This document shows, piece after piece, positions 1 to 10,597 of a DNA stretch of 64,000 nt. A model generated the notes under the pieces. It saw only the letters and a program-made list of their open reading frames with translations. It was not told the DNA's origin and searched no databases. The DNA is from Pyropia haitanensis (taxonomy: Eukaryota > Rhodophyta > Bangiophyceae > Bangiales > Bangiaceae), in NCBI GenBank assembly GCA_008729055.1, contig SDUX01000001.1, positions 3,875,631 to 3,939,630 on the forward strand, read 5' to 3'. The translations under genes were made by a program, and so were the position numbers. Numbering within the stretch: the first letter of the stretch is position 1; every line of letters starts with the position of its first letter.

Positions 1-537
1 CGTCGCGTCTGCACCCACGCCCATCGCGGTGGCGCCGCCGCCACCACCGCCACCACCATCGCCGCCGCGGCCGGCGACGGCGACCGCGGCGGCGGCGGCG
101 GCGGCGGCGGCGCCGCCGCCGCCGCCGCCGCCGCCGCTGCTGTCATTGCCAATGGGGATGGGCGGGCGGGTGCCGCCGCCGCTGCCACGCCAGCCGCCAC
201 ACCTGGCGCCCCCGTTTGGGGTGACCCCCACCGCCGCCGCTGGGCGTGCCGCCGCTGCCGCCGCCGCCGCCACCGCACGACCGCCGCCACTCGTGTCCGA
301 CGCGGGTGGCGTGCCGACGACGGCGGCGGCGGCGGCGGCGACGATGGCGGCGGGGGGGGGGGGGGGGGGGGGGGGGGTGGGGGGATGCCGCCGCCGCCGC
401 CGCCGCCGGCCGCGGCTGCCGACGGTGGCTGGTCTGCCGCGGATGGCCCCGCGGTGCTGGCGCCGCCGCCCGTCGCGGAAGATGTGGTGGAGCTGGTCCG
501 CGCGCTCATGTGGGGGCGCCACGACGCCCCGCGATGA
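1..537 (+). CDS. 3' end of an unrecognised protein gene (partial)
   Basis: The last roughly 40 codons read like a genuine carboxyl terminus: in the frame that stops with TGA at 535-537 the protein ends ADGGWSAADGPAVL, then PPPVAEDVVELVRALMWGRH and DAPR. This is a mixed, helix-forming composition unlike the surrounding poly-Ala/Gly/Pro. Upstream, the same frame passes through Ala- and Gly-rich low complexity and a 26-base G run at 352-377, where the true frame probably slips. The beginning of the gene lies outside the window. No family was recognised. Confidence is limited because only the tail is informative. Confidence 0.4.
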   Translation, partial: RRVCTHAHRGGAAATTATTIAAAAGDGDRGGGGGGGGAAAAAAAAAAVIANGDGRAGAAAAATPAATPGAPVWGDPHRRRWACRRCRRRRHRTTAATRVRRGWRADDGGGGGGDDGGGGGGGGGGGGGMPPPPPPPAAAADGGWSAADGPAVLAPPPVAEDVVELVRALMWGRHDAPR

Positions 538-997
538 GCGTCGCGCCGGGCGGGTGGGGAGGGGGGGGGGGGGGTGGGGGGGGAGGTGGCCGTTGCGAGG
601 CGTGACCGGGGGGTGGTGGGGGGGGGGGGGAGGGGGGGGGGGGGGTGGCGCGCGCGCCACACTGACGCGGCCGCCGCGGGGTCGGCACTGACTGGGATGG
701 GGGATGTGGGGGGGGCAGGCGACGCCGCCGCCGTGGCGAGCGCCGGCCGTCGCGCGCCGGCGTTGGGGGTGGGCGGGCGCCGCCACGCCACCCACGGCAG
801 TCGTCGGCAAAGTTGTGTATGCACAGCGCGGGTTAGGCGCCGCGGCGCCCTCGCCCCTTCCCCCGAGGGGGGTCTCACCGGGGCGGTTCGTCCTGTCGCC
901 CCCCCTCTCCCCCCCCCCCCTCCCCCCCCCTCCCCCCCCCCCTGTACCACCTCCCTCTGTCCGGCGGCGGTCCGCGCCGGGGGTGCGGCGGCGGCGG
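538..997. other. Intergenic, G- and C-homopolymer-rich
   Basis: This stretch contains G runs near 550-650 and C runs near 900-950 and sits between the 3' ends of two convergent genes. I see no further coding signal. Confidence 0.5.
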
Positions 998-2101
998 TCA
1001 GCCAAAGTTGTGGAACATCTCGATGCGCCCCGTCGTGTACACGTCGAGCGTGCGGTCATAGTTGTTGCGGTAGCTCTGGCGGTCGGCCTGGAGGAGGCTC
1101 GCCTTGTTGTCCGAGCTCCGCAGCGCGACGATGTCGCCGAGGCGGCCGCCCATCGCGGTGGCCATCGCCGACGCCTGCCGCTCGAGCGCGTCGATCGACC
1201 GCTGCTGGGCGGTGCGGACGAGCGACTCGGGGTTGATGAGCGGGAAGCGGATGTTGCCGACGGTGACGGTGTTGGCGGCAGACGCCTTGAGGCGGCCGAG
1301 GAACGCCACCGCCGCGTCCACCGTCGGCAGCAGCACGTCCATGCTCGTCGCGTAGGTGTACTCGGCGGCCCGCCCCGGCGAGCACCCGTACGTGCACGCG
1401 CGGCGGATGTTGACCGACTTGTCCCGCACGTCCACGTCCGAGACGCCCAGCTGCCGGAGGATGCCCTTGACCTCGCGGTACGCCGCCTCCGCGGCGACGA
1501 CGTGCTGGGGGGGGACCCCCGTCGTGCGAATGTCCACAGACACGACTGGGAGGGGGGGACCGCCGAGGGGGGCGGAGGAAGGGGGGGGGGCACGACGGTC
1601 AAGAAGCCCGACCGTCCAGACAGGCAACGGCCGGCGGGCCCAGTGTCTCAACAAGGAGCAGACCAGAGAGGTTAGGACCGCGTCGCACGCGGCGGGCGTG
1701 CACCCACCCACCTCCCCCCCAAAAGGCCGACAGCGGCGCGCCCGTCCGGCGGCCAACACCCCGTCGGCCCCGCCTCGCGCTCGGCACACCCCCAGGGGCC
1801 CACCATGACGCGCGCACCCGCCCACGTCTCCACCCCCTACCCCTCCTCAAACTCCCCCCCCCGCCCCCCCCCCCCCCCCCCACTCGTCCCTTTCCCCCCC
1901 CCCCCCCCCCCTACACCACGACGGCATCTCCACTCCACCACCCCCCCCTCCCACGCACCCCCCCCCCCCCCCCCCCCTCACAAACGTACGGGCAGCCTTG
2001 CGCGGCACGTCCACCTCCCCCCGGGTGTCCACCTCCAGGATGCCCCTGCTAACCTCTTGCGCAGACGCGGCGGTCGTCGCCAGCGCGGCCGCCGCCACCG
2101 C

Positions 2102-2138
<37 letters not shown>

Positions 2139-2170
2139 CGCCAGGCGCCCATTGTGGCCGCCGCCGCCAC
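998..2170 (-). CDS. Secreted SIMPL-domain (DUF541) protein, two exons
   Basis: Model: complement of 998-1545 joined to 1990-2170, 242 residues. Exon 1 starts at the ATG at 2170 and encodes a hydrophobic Ala/Val signal peptide ending near TTAASAQ, followed by ILEVDTRGEVDVPRKAA. The donor reads C|GTACGT and the acceptor CCCAG|TC; together they restore a Leu codon and lead into VSVDIRTTG. Exon 2 carries the rest of a SIMPL fold: LRQLGVSDVDVRDKSVNI, then paired Ala-rich helices (ALERQASAMATAMGGRLGDI). Known members of this family are bacterial periplasmic or secreted proteins of poorly defined role. A second SIMPL gene lies in the opposite orientation at 6353. The intron (1546-1989) is C-rich. 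An alternative donor GTGAGG at 1981 gives the wrong phase. Confidence 0.8.
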
Positions 2171-3369
2171 GGAAAAAAAAAAGAAAAGGGGGGGGGGGAG
2201 GGGGGGGAAAGGAACAACACTGGCGGGCTACAGGGGCGACCGAGGCGAGGCGGTGTGTGGCCCGTCGGGCGGGCGGCGCGGCGGTTGACGCGGGTCGGGG
2301 GGGGGGGGGGGGGGGGAGGACGGCGGGGGGGGGAGGTGTGTAGCCGAGGGGGGGGGGGGTAAGGGCGAGCCGTGTCGGGAGGGTGTGGCGGTGGCGGTGC
2401 GGGTGTGGCGGCCGGCTCCGTCACGGCCGGGGGGGGGCCCGCCCGCGCCGCCGCCGTTTATACCGCCGCGGCGGCAGTGACCATCCCGGCGGTGGGGGGA
2501 AAGGGGAGGGCGCCAAGGGGGGGGGGGGGGGGAAGGCCGGCGCCGGTGGAGGGGGGGGGGGGGGGGGGGCGACGAGCCGACCCAACGCCGGCTGCCCGTG
2601 CGCGCCGGGGGGGGGGGGGGGGAGGGAGCGGGGCGGGGGGGGGTACGCCCGCCCCGACTGACGAGGTGTCACGGGCGGACGTGACCGCGCGCGGGCGGGG
2701 TACCCGCGTGGGGGGGGTGTCGGCCGCCCGCGGGCGGCGGCGGTCCCCACGCGGCGCCGCCGCGGGTGGCAGCCGCCGGTGGGGGGGCGGGGGCGCGCCG
2801 CCGCCGCCGGGTGGCACTGCCGCCGTGGCGGCGGGGGGGTGTGGGCGGGAGCCGCCGTCCCCCCACCCCCCCCGGCGCCCTCCCCACCCCCCCCCTCCCC
2901 CCCCCGAGCATACGCCACACCCCCGCGGCGCCGTGCGCGTCGCCGCGCAGCGTCGGCGGTGCGGTACCCCCCCCCCCCCCCCCCCCCCCCACCCACGCTC
3001 CACGCCCGCCCCCAGCGTGGTGCCTGCCCCCCGCCGCGGTCGACCGGCGCCCCCGCCCGCGCGCTCGTGTCAGGGTGTGGCGCGGGCGGAGCGGCGCGGC
3101 GTGGCCGTCGCGGGTGGAGGAGGGTTGGGGGGGGGGGGACGCGCAACCACCCGCGCCGCCCTCACCCTGGCCAGAGTGTCAGGGTGCGCCCGTGGCGGCG
3201 CGTGCGGGGGGGGGGGGGGGGTGGGCAAGAGGCGGCCGCGTCGCGGGGGCGCTCCGCGACGGGCACCCCCCCCCCCCAGCCCTCGCCGACTCCCCCCCCC
3301 CCAGCTGCGCCGTTGCACCTATCGTCACGGGTCCGTCTACCGCGGCCGCCCCCCGGGCGACAGAGAGGC

Positions 3370-3395
<26 letters not shown>
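3370..3395 (+). repeat. Poly-A run (26 A)
   Basis: An uninterrupted run of 26 A is embedded in GC-rich DNA. No gene remnant is visible directly upstream that would make it the tail of a retrocopy. Confidence 0.9.
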
Positions 3396-3400
<5 letters not shown>

Positions 3401-5361
3401 GCCGCGGCACGCCGCTTGTTGCTGGGAGGGAGGGGAGACGAGGTGGGGGGGGGGGGGTCCGCCGTCGCCGACGCCTTCCCAGTGGCGGGTGTCAGGGCCG
3501 GCCGCCGCGGCGTGCGCGGGGATGGGGGCGGTGCGGGGGGGGGGGGGGGTGGGGGGGGGGGGGCGGCGACTGCTGGCCGCGCCGCGCCGCGCGGTGGTGG
3601 CGGGGGGGTGGGGGGGGGGGGTGGGGGGGGGGCGGCGGTGGCCACCGCCGCGGCTGGTGGGGGGAGCGCGTCTCGAGGGCGGTGGCCGATGCCGACGGTG
3701 GCGGCAGCGTGCGAGGGGGAGGGCGACGCCCGCCGCCGCGGCGGTGTGGCTGCCGCTGGGCGGTGTGGGTGGTGGGGGAGGCCGACGGCGGGCGGCAACG
3801 GTCGACCGGCGGGAGGGGATGGGGGAGTGGGCGGCCGCGGCGGGCGTGTCCCCCCTGGTCGGCGGTCGGACGACACACCCGCTGCCGTGGGAGATGGAAA
3901 GTCCACCGGCAGGGGTGAGTCGCCGTCGACGACTGACGGCGTCCAACGTCTCGTTTGTAGTCATGAAAAAAATCAAGGAGTTCAGTCCGTACCGTGCCGT
4001 GGATGGACGGTTCCGTCCAACGTTGAACCGAGGGCGCTCGTCATCCACAAACACGACCCGGTCGCCGCCGAGGGGCAACCCGGTTTTGACGGCAGCTCCG
4101 TGGCTGCTGCGCGAGCAGACGAGCGGCAATGCTGGCATGGACAGGACCGGTGCCAAGCGCGCACGGAGCTGGCAGCGACGCGTGTCTGCCAGTCGCCAGC
4201 ATGCCGCCTACCTAACGTTCGCGGTGGCCTGCTACAAACACAGGCCTACGGCGGTTGGCCTCCATGACAATGGTCAGGGTCGACGACCGATGAAAACAGC
4301 GAGCTGGCAGGGTTGACCCTTGTGGCTCCACAGAGTTCCTTTTGTTATCAGTACCGGAATCAGGGCGGCTTTTTGTGTGCAAAAACGCGTCTCCCGTCCG
4401 TTGTGGGGACCTCTGGACGGAGAGCGCTTTGCCCGCGTGGTGCCTTGTTGTCCCGCCGCCAGCACCAGTGAGGGGACTGCACCTCGACCGGTGGCCGTCT
4501 GCCACGGCTCTCTCAGATGCAGCGCCCCGTCGAGATGCACGCCCCGCCGACGGCGGCGGTCCATGAGCGGGGCTTGGCGGCCGCCACGCCGCCCCCGACC
4601 CCGCCCGTCCCGCTAGCCGTTGGCTCGTCGCGGTGGGCCCCCCGCCGGTTCCATGAAGCGCAGCTCGGTGGCGGCTCCCAACGCGCCGCCCCGTGCCGTG
4701 CCGGCGTCAACGCGGCGGTGCGCGTCGGTCGGCCCGTCTGGCGCCCGTACCTGGCCGTCCTTGTCCGTGTCGCTCGACCCCCCGACGGTTGGGCGGGCCG
4801 CGCGGGGCGTGTGCCCCCTCCCCGCGGCAGGGACTGCCCACGCTGGGTAGCGCCAGTGCCGCGCGGGTGCCGCGCCACCAGCTGGTTCCGACTAGGACCC
4901 AATCGTGGGCGTCGGCCACCGGCAGCCCCCCCGCGCACGCCACTCCCGCCGGGGGGGGGGGGGTGCTCCCTGGTAGAGATGCCCCGCCGCGCCAGACCAG
5001 ACTCCCCAGGCGAGCGCTGGCCGAGATCCCACCGCCGTGCCGCCGCGCCGCGCGCCGCCCAGGACTGGCGGCCACTGGCTTGCTTGGCGCGCCCGCTGTC
5101 GCCGCTGCTGCGTCCACACCCCGCACCGTCCGCCGTCGCAAACCGGCGAGGCACCGGCACCTGCTGCCGGTCCCGTGCCGACGGGCGTCACCCCCTCCCC
5201 CCCCCGCCCCACCCTCTGTCATCGACACTGTCAGGGACGGCGCCGACGGCCGCCCGCCCCCCCCCCCCCCCGTACCCCGCGCCTTGCCACCGCCCCCGCG
5301 CCGTTTTTTTTTTTTTTGGGGGCGCGCCCCGCGGGCGGCCGCCGCCGCCGCCGCCGAGCGG

Positions 5362-5385
5362 TTTTTTTTTTTTTTTTTTTTTTTT
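5362..5385 (+). repeat. Poly-T run (24 T)
   Basis: An uninterrupted run of T follows a (GCC)n stretch, with a shorter T run at 5303-5317. It lies in the opposite sense to the poly-A at 3370. No coding remnant is visible next to it. Confidence 0.9.
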
Positions 5386-6077
5386 CCAGCCGTGCCCGGC
5401 GGCCCCGCCCGCGCGTGCGACGCCCGCCTGGCGTGACGGCGGCGGCCGGCGGGCGGCGCGCAGACGGCGCGGCGCCCCGGCAGGGGGTCCCGCTCTCCCC
5501 CCCCGACGCGCCACGGGGTGCGCCGGGTGGCGCCGCCGCACGGCGGCGCCGCGGCGCGCCGCGGGCGCCAGGCCAACCTGACACTGGCAGCCCCGCTCTT
5601 GGCTGGGGGGGGGTGGGGGGGGGGGGGGGTGGGGGGAGGTGGGGAGGAGGGACGACGGAGGGAGGGTAGAGACGGGGTGCGTGCGCCGCGACGCCGCGCG
5701 CCGCTGCGTGGGCGCGACGGGGAGCCGTAGTGGGCGCAGGGGGGGGAATGGCTGCGGGGGGGAAGGAGCGGGGGGGGGACGGCGGTCGGAGCGGTGGGCT
5801 AGTAGGGTTGGGCGACCTCCCCGCAGACCCTGACAGAGCCCCTGACGGTACGGCCAAGGACACGGGGCGGGTACCACCACCCTGACGAGGAGGGCGGCGT
5901 GCGTGCAGACGCGGCGGGGACTGCACGCCGGCGCCTCTGGCCGGCCGGCCGCCACCGCGGGGTGGCCGCCCCGCGGGGCGTGGTCGACGCGCCGACGGCG
6001 ACGCGGAGCGAGATGGCGGGGCGGGGTGGGGAGGGGGGCGACGCCGCGCCGTCCATGGCCGCCGCGGCTGGGCGGTG

Positions 6078-6086
6078 CATAAAGTA
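6078..6086 (+). promoter_or_regulatory. Possible TATA-like element upstream of the second SIMPL gene
   Basis: CATAAAGTA stands out in otherwise GC-only DNA about 270 bp before the ATG at 6353, a spacing very close to that of the TATA-like element before NSA2. The assignment rests on position and composition only. Confidence 0.3.
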
Positions 6087-6352
6087 CCCGTCCCGGCGGG
6101 GGTAGCCGCCGGTGCGCCGTCTTTCCGCCCACAAGCACCGCGCAGAGGTTCGGCTGCCTTGCCCCTCCCCTCCCCCTCACCACTGCAGCCGTCTCTTCTC
6201 CGCCTGGCTGGTTTCGTAGCGCCGGCGAGAGCGCGCCTCCCCCTCCCGTGGTCGCGCTTGTCATTGGACGGGGGCCGCTTGCGCGTCGGTGCTCCCCCCC
6301 CCCCCCCGCCCCCCCCTTTGGGCCCCGCCCGCCGCCCCAACCCTCCTTCACC

Positions 6353-7327
6353 ATGGTGGCGCCACCCCACCGCACGGGGCCCCACCCCCGCCACCGCGCC
6401 GCGCTGCTGGCGGCGGCAGTAGCGGCGGCGGCGGCGGCGCTGCTGGCGGCGGCGACGCCCGGGGCGGCCCAGACGGGCGCCGCGTTCAAGAAGCCCCCCC
6501 CCAACACGGACCTCCGCGTCTTTGCGTCGGCGCAGGTCAAGTCGCCGTTCAACTCGGCGGTCATCAACCTGGACGTCACGTCCGAGCGGCCGACGCTGCA
6601 GGCGACGATCGCGTCGTCGCGGTTTGCCATGGCCACCATCCGCCGCAAGGTGGTCGGCGCGTCCATCCCCGCGCGGGATATCGTCACCCGCGACGTGTCG
6701 CTGTACGCGCAGTTCAACTACTCGCGGTCGCCGCCGGAGCTCATCGGCTGGCGCCTCCAGCAGCAGGTGCGCATCACGACGGACCGCGTCGGGCGGGTGC
6801 AGCAGCTGCTCCGCGTCATCGCGTCGTCGGTTGGGCGGAGCGTGCAGCTGCAGATCGACTCGAAGCGGGAGGTTGGCTCGACCGGCGACCTCGTCCTCCG
6901 CGCGCTGCGCGAGGCGACGCTCGCCGCGCGCGAAAAGGCGGACCGCATCGCCGCGTCGACGGGGAAGAAGGTGAAGCGCGCCATCTTCCTGGGCGGCAAC
7001 AAGGGCGGCTGGCCGCGGCAGTACGCGTCCAACGGGTTGTACACGGTCGCGTGCCAGGTGAATGGCAAGTTCCTCCTCGTCGCGCCGGGCAAGGCGACGG
7101 CGGGAGGGAGCGCCGAGGAGCGCCTCGAGGATATCGTGCGGGTGAGCGAGGACGACGCCGCGGCCGCCGCGGCCGAGCTGGCCGCCCGCCCCGACGTGCA
7201 CATGGAGGTGTCGGGCGCCACGGAGGGGGAGCACCCGTCGCTGTACGGGGGCAACCCGGCGGACCGCGAGTTTGACCGCGTCGTCGAGCTCAAGTCGATG
7301 GACGAGGCGCTGGAGGGGGTGTTTTAA
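6353..7327 (+). CDS. Secreted SIMPL-domain (DUF541) protein, single exon
   Basis: 324 residues. The ATG lies in TTCACCATGG and begins a basic-then-hydrophobic signal peptide (residues 1 to about 40, ending PGAAQ). The SIMPL fold follows: NTDLRVFASAQV (first strand), INLDVTSERPTLQATI, a helix with MATIRRKVVGASIPARDI, an aromatic-rich strand SLYAQFNYSRSPPELIGW, and a second helix pair (ALREATLAAREKADRIAAST). A charged Ala-rich helix and a Phe-ending tail complete it. An earlier in-frame start at 6248 would add only Pro-rich sequence and hide the signal peptide. The gene points away from the other SIMPL gene at 998-2170, so the two look like an old duplicated pair, although they are diverged from each other. 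Known relatives are bacterial envelope proteins; the role here is unknown. Confidence 0.85.
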   Translation: MVAPPHRTGPHPRHRAALLAAAVAAAAAALLAAATPGAAQTGAAFKKPPPNTDLRVFASAQVKSPFNSAVINLDVTSERPTLQATIASSRFAMATIRRKVVGASIPARDIVTRDVSLYAQFNYSRSPPELIGWRLQQQVRITTDRVGRVQQLLRVIASSVGRSVQLQIDSKREVGSTGDLVLRALREATLAAREKADRIAASTGKKVKRAIFLGGNKGGWPRQYASNGLYTVACQVNGKFLLVAPGKATAGGSAEERLEDIVRVSEDDAAAAAAELAARPDVHMEVSGATEGEHPSLYGGNPADREFDRVVELKSMDEALEGVF

Positions 7328-8689
7328 CTCGGGAGAAGCCGGGCGCCAAACGGCGAAGGGGCAGGGTGGAGGGGGACGGGGACGGGGGGGCGAGGGGAGG
7401 CGCGCTTTGAGCGACGTGCACTCGATGACACCAACGAGCTGCGCGCTTCCCCGGCTGCCGCGCGACAGGCGCGGAGCTCCCAGTATAAAATATGACAGGG
7501 CGAGCAGCAGCCCATGCACTGCCTTCCTTAGTGACGGGATCGAGGCGGCGGAGAGTACCCAAACGCGCCGGCCTATGCACTGCCTGGGTGGCACAACCAG
7601 ACAACGAGAGAGACGACCACCCAACAAAAGCCTGGGACACCCGACGAGTACAAGCGGTAGGCTCTCACACAGGCAAAAAAAAAGAACCAGCAAAAAAGCG
7701 TCAAGAGCAGGCGGCAACATGGCAAGACGTTCCACCAGGGGCAGCGACATGTACTCGTCATGCGTAGCGCACCAGCGGGTAACCTTTCAGCTGGCGCGTT
7801 TGTTTCGTGAGAGCCGCGCCCCCCCTCCGTTCACCGCGGCGCCACAACCGCCAGCTCCCGACCCCCCTCCGCACCGGCACAACGCACAAGGGCAGCCGGC
7901 ACGGACACCCCGCGTCACCACGGGGGGGGCGGCCGGCCACCCGCCGCCAGCGCCGGGGGAGGGTGGGCGAGCGGGTTGCAGCGACACAGGCGGCGGAGGG
8001 GCGCTTTGATAGGACGCTCCATGGAGCGGCGGACACGCACAGGGGGCGGCGGGCACCGCGGCGCGTCGCCGAGGACAGCATCAGGCCAACACACAGGGCA
8101 GCGTCAGCGGAGATGGTGCGCGCGACGGCAGCGCTCGCATGGTGACGGCCGCCCATCATGGTGATGGGCGCCCGCAGCAAGGCCTCGCACCACTGTAAGG
8201 ATGTAGCAAAACCATTGGCTGCGGAGTCACTTCGGTACGATACACGGTACTGAACGACGTTACGCGGCGCGGGCTGCACTTTTCGTCTGGGCACTCGCGG
8301 CGACACCCTACAGCCCGCTGCGACTGCTACAACTTGACCGTCTCTGGGGTAGATGGCCACCGACTCGGACTCACCTGCCTTGTCTGCAGCACTCGAGCGT
8401 GACGCAGCGACGACCGGGACGGCCGAGACGCCTCACCGCCGCCGTCCAGGAGCTCCACCGCGTGCCAAAGTCCCGGCACGGGCACGGTGGGCAGCTGGGG
8501 ACAGACGCCGCGTGGACCACGCGGACCAGGAGCGGCCCACACGCACACCGAGCAGCGCCTATCAGTAGTCATGGTCGCCTTCATTGTAAGCCACTCGCTC
8601 TCTTTTCGTTCGGCTTGCCATGTACAAGGAAAGCCAGCGCAGCAATCGAAGGACAGCCGCCAGAACTGCCCTCTCCCCGCGGCCCCCCC
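7328..8689. other. Intergenic between the SIMPL gene and SYS1
   Basis: This is a moderately GC-rich spacer with short A runs (7676-7684) and an AT-rich TATAAAATATG at 7483-7493 that could be a promoter element or chance. No protein family is recognisable in any frame. Confidence 0.5.
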
Positions 8690-9448
8690 TCATCCCCCCA
8701 GACGGCAAGCAGCACCGCCCTTAGGCTCTTGAGCGTCCTCCCCCCCCCGCGCCACCGCCGGCATTGCTGCCCCCGCCGCCGGTCCCAAGCAGCGCCGCGG
8801 CACCCTCATCACAGGGCGGCCGCCCCCCCCCCCCCCCACCCCCCCCCCCTCGCCCGCCTCCTCGTCCCGGGCGGTCAGGCCCGGCGCGACGAGTCCGATT
8901 TCCCTCATCTCCAGCCGCATCGCCGCGACGCCCGCAACGACCGCGGCGATGACCCCCCCCCCAGCATGACCACCCACCAGCCCGCCCGGCGGGGCACCTC
9001 CCCCCCATACACGCCCACCGCCACCGCGTGGCCGAGGTACACCGTCGCGGCAAAGTCCGCCGCCCGCCGCGCGCGGCCGACGACGGCCACGTACGCGGCG
9101 GGCACGGGCGCGGCGGCGGTGAGGAGGAAGGCCGCGATGGACACGTAGCCCGGGATGGCCGACGTGTCGTATGCGTCGGCCGAGAAGAGCTGGTAGTGCA
9201 GCGGCGTCGCGACGCCCGTCAGCGCGTTGAGCGTGAGCGTCGTCGCCGCGAGGGCGGCGTAAAAGGCAAACTGCAGGAGCGTAATTTGGGCGAGGATGAG
9301 CAGCGGGTCAAACGGCTCGCGGCCGTAAAAGGAGCCACCAGACAGGAGCGGGGGGGGGGGGGGTTGGGCGGCGCCGACGCCGACGCGTGGGGGGGGGGGG
9401 GACCGGCGGCGGCAGCGGCAGCGACGGTGTGGAGGATGAACGTGCCAT
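8690..9448 (-). CDS. SYS1: SYS1-like Golgi integral membrane protein, one frame break
   Basis: SYS1 is a four-helix membrane protein that recruits the ARFRP1/ARL3 GTPase to the trans-Golgi. The segment at 9343 downwards reads GGSFYGREPFDPLLILAQ, the family's hallmark start, then hydrophobic helices (LLQFAFYAALAATTLTLNAL; SIAAFLLTAAAPVPAAYVA; AATVYLGHAVAVGVYG) and WWVVML. The last helix and the conserved tail VIAAVVAGVAAMRLEMREIG lie in the next frame. The switch falls in a C10 run (8953-8962 on the plus strand): one extra base, or two fewer, restores the family sequence. The start is uncertain. The only nearby ATG is at 9448 and two long C runs lie between it and GGSFYG. The carboxyl end past MREIGLV is also uncertain because of further runs at 8821-8848. 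Confidence 0.85.
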
Positions 9449-10597
9449 GAACGGGGGGGGGGGGGGGGGGGGCACCCGCGGTGGGGCGTAGGTGCCGCGC
9501 CGCACCAGGCGTCTGGGAGTAGAGGAAGACCACCGCAGGCAGCCGGTGGCGGGAGAGCACGAGCGCACGGGCGCGCGCATCCAACGACCGGGAGGGCGGA
9601 CAAGGTGCAGACGTCCGACCTCAACGGCGGCGGCAAGGGGGGCCGGTGCGCCGAGGCGCCACCCGCGAGACACCCCCACGGAGCGACCGGGGGAACCAGC
9701 CGGCAGCGGCGGGGCCAGCCGCGGGCCAAAAAGGACGACAGCACCGGGGCGCGCACGGCAAGCGGCGGCCGCCGCAACCGATCCCACGACGGCGTACAAC
9801 CAACCCGACGGCGAACGCACGGACAGACGACGGTGGGCCACGACGAGGGCGGGGGGGGTGGCAGCAGCAGCGACCAGCCTAGGCGGCGGGGGGGTCGGCG
9901 GGGGTGCCAGGGGAATTCGAGCGCGTGCCACCGGCGCGGCCCCGCGGTGGCCAAGGCGATGCGCACGCGCAGCGACCGAAGCGCCGCGTCCACCGACACC
10001 CGGCGCGTGGCGCTGACGGTGCTGGTGGGGCTCGATCGAGGGTACCGTGCAGCATGGCTGTCATTGTTCATCGTGTAATTGTTGAAATGACACGGTGAAT
10101 TATCCTCAAGCTCGACAAAATGTTTCAAGAGTGGATCGAATCCCGACCGAGATGATGTGCCGCCACCGCGAGCTACCGATGCGCCGCTGCACGTGCAGAC
10201 CCGCCAAACGTTGACAGGGCTGGGCACACCCTGTCCGCACAGGGTGAGAGGCGCGCCAGAGGGGGCCCTGCTGCGGGCGGGTACACGCAACCATTGACAG
10301 AGCCCAGCCCGTTGAAATAGAGAGGCTCCATAGGTTGCAAGAGCTCCCCGTCCCAGTGCGCTGAGCAAACGCCGTCGGCCGTGGGCGTGCCGACTGCCAG
10401 GGATAGCAGGTGCAGGACGACCGTATGAGCGAGCCGCGCAGCCACGCGCGTGCTGCGCTTCTCGGACGGGGCACCCCCCCAACCCCTCAGCGTGCCCCTC
10501 TTCCCTCCCTCGAGCCTGAAAAGCCAACGACAGCAGGCCTCGGCCGCGCCGCCAAGGCCGCCACCAACGGCAGCGTACCAAACGCAGAAGCGGCGCG
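9449..10597. other. Intergenic between SYS1 and the nuclease gene
   Basis: A GC-rich spacer upstream of SYS1 and downstream of the nuclease. A more balanced patch (10030-10200) contains ordinary sequence without a recognisable product. The SYS1 promoter should lie here, but I see no clear element. Confidence 0.5.

Larger units (their letters stand above)
2171..6077. other. Intergenic region of extreme GC content and homopolymers
   Basis: Nearly 4 kb of G, C and occasional A or T runs lie between two divergently transcribed SIMPL genes. Open frames cross it on every strand, but they encode only Gly, Ala, Pro and Arg in alternation, as expected from GC-rich DNA without stops. The patch 3900-4500 is more balanced in base use, yet I recognise no protein there. 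Confidence 0.6.

Noticed and set aside
1546..1981. GTGAGG donor at 1981 for the first SIMPL gene
   Set aside because: A good donor sequence, but it gives the wrong phase with the only suitable acceptor; GTACGT at 1989 restores the conserved frame.
2372..4316. Overlapping long plus-strand frames rich in Gly, Pro and Arg
   Set aside because: All six frames are similarly open, products are low complexity and no family segment appears; treated as intergenic.
3370..5385. Poly-A at 3370 and poly-T at 5362 as ends of retrocopies
   Set aside because: No coding remnant, target duplication or shared flanking sequence was found beside either run.
5188..7750. Two very long overlapping open frames on the minus strand (509 and 839 codons)
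   Set aside because: They run antisense to the clear SIMPL gene at 6353-7327 and encode only Arg/Pro/Gly/Ala mixtures; absence of stops is expected at this GC content.
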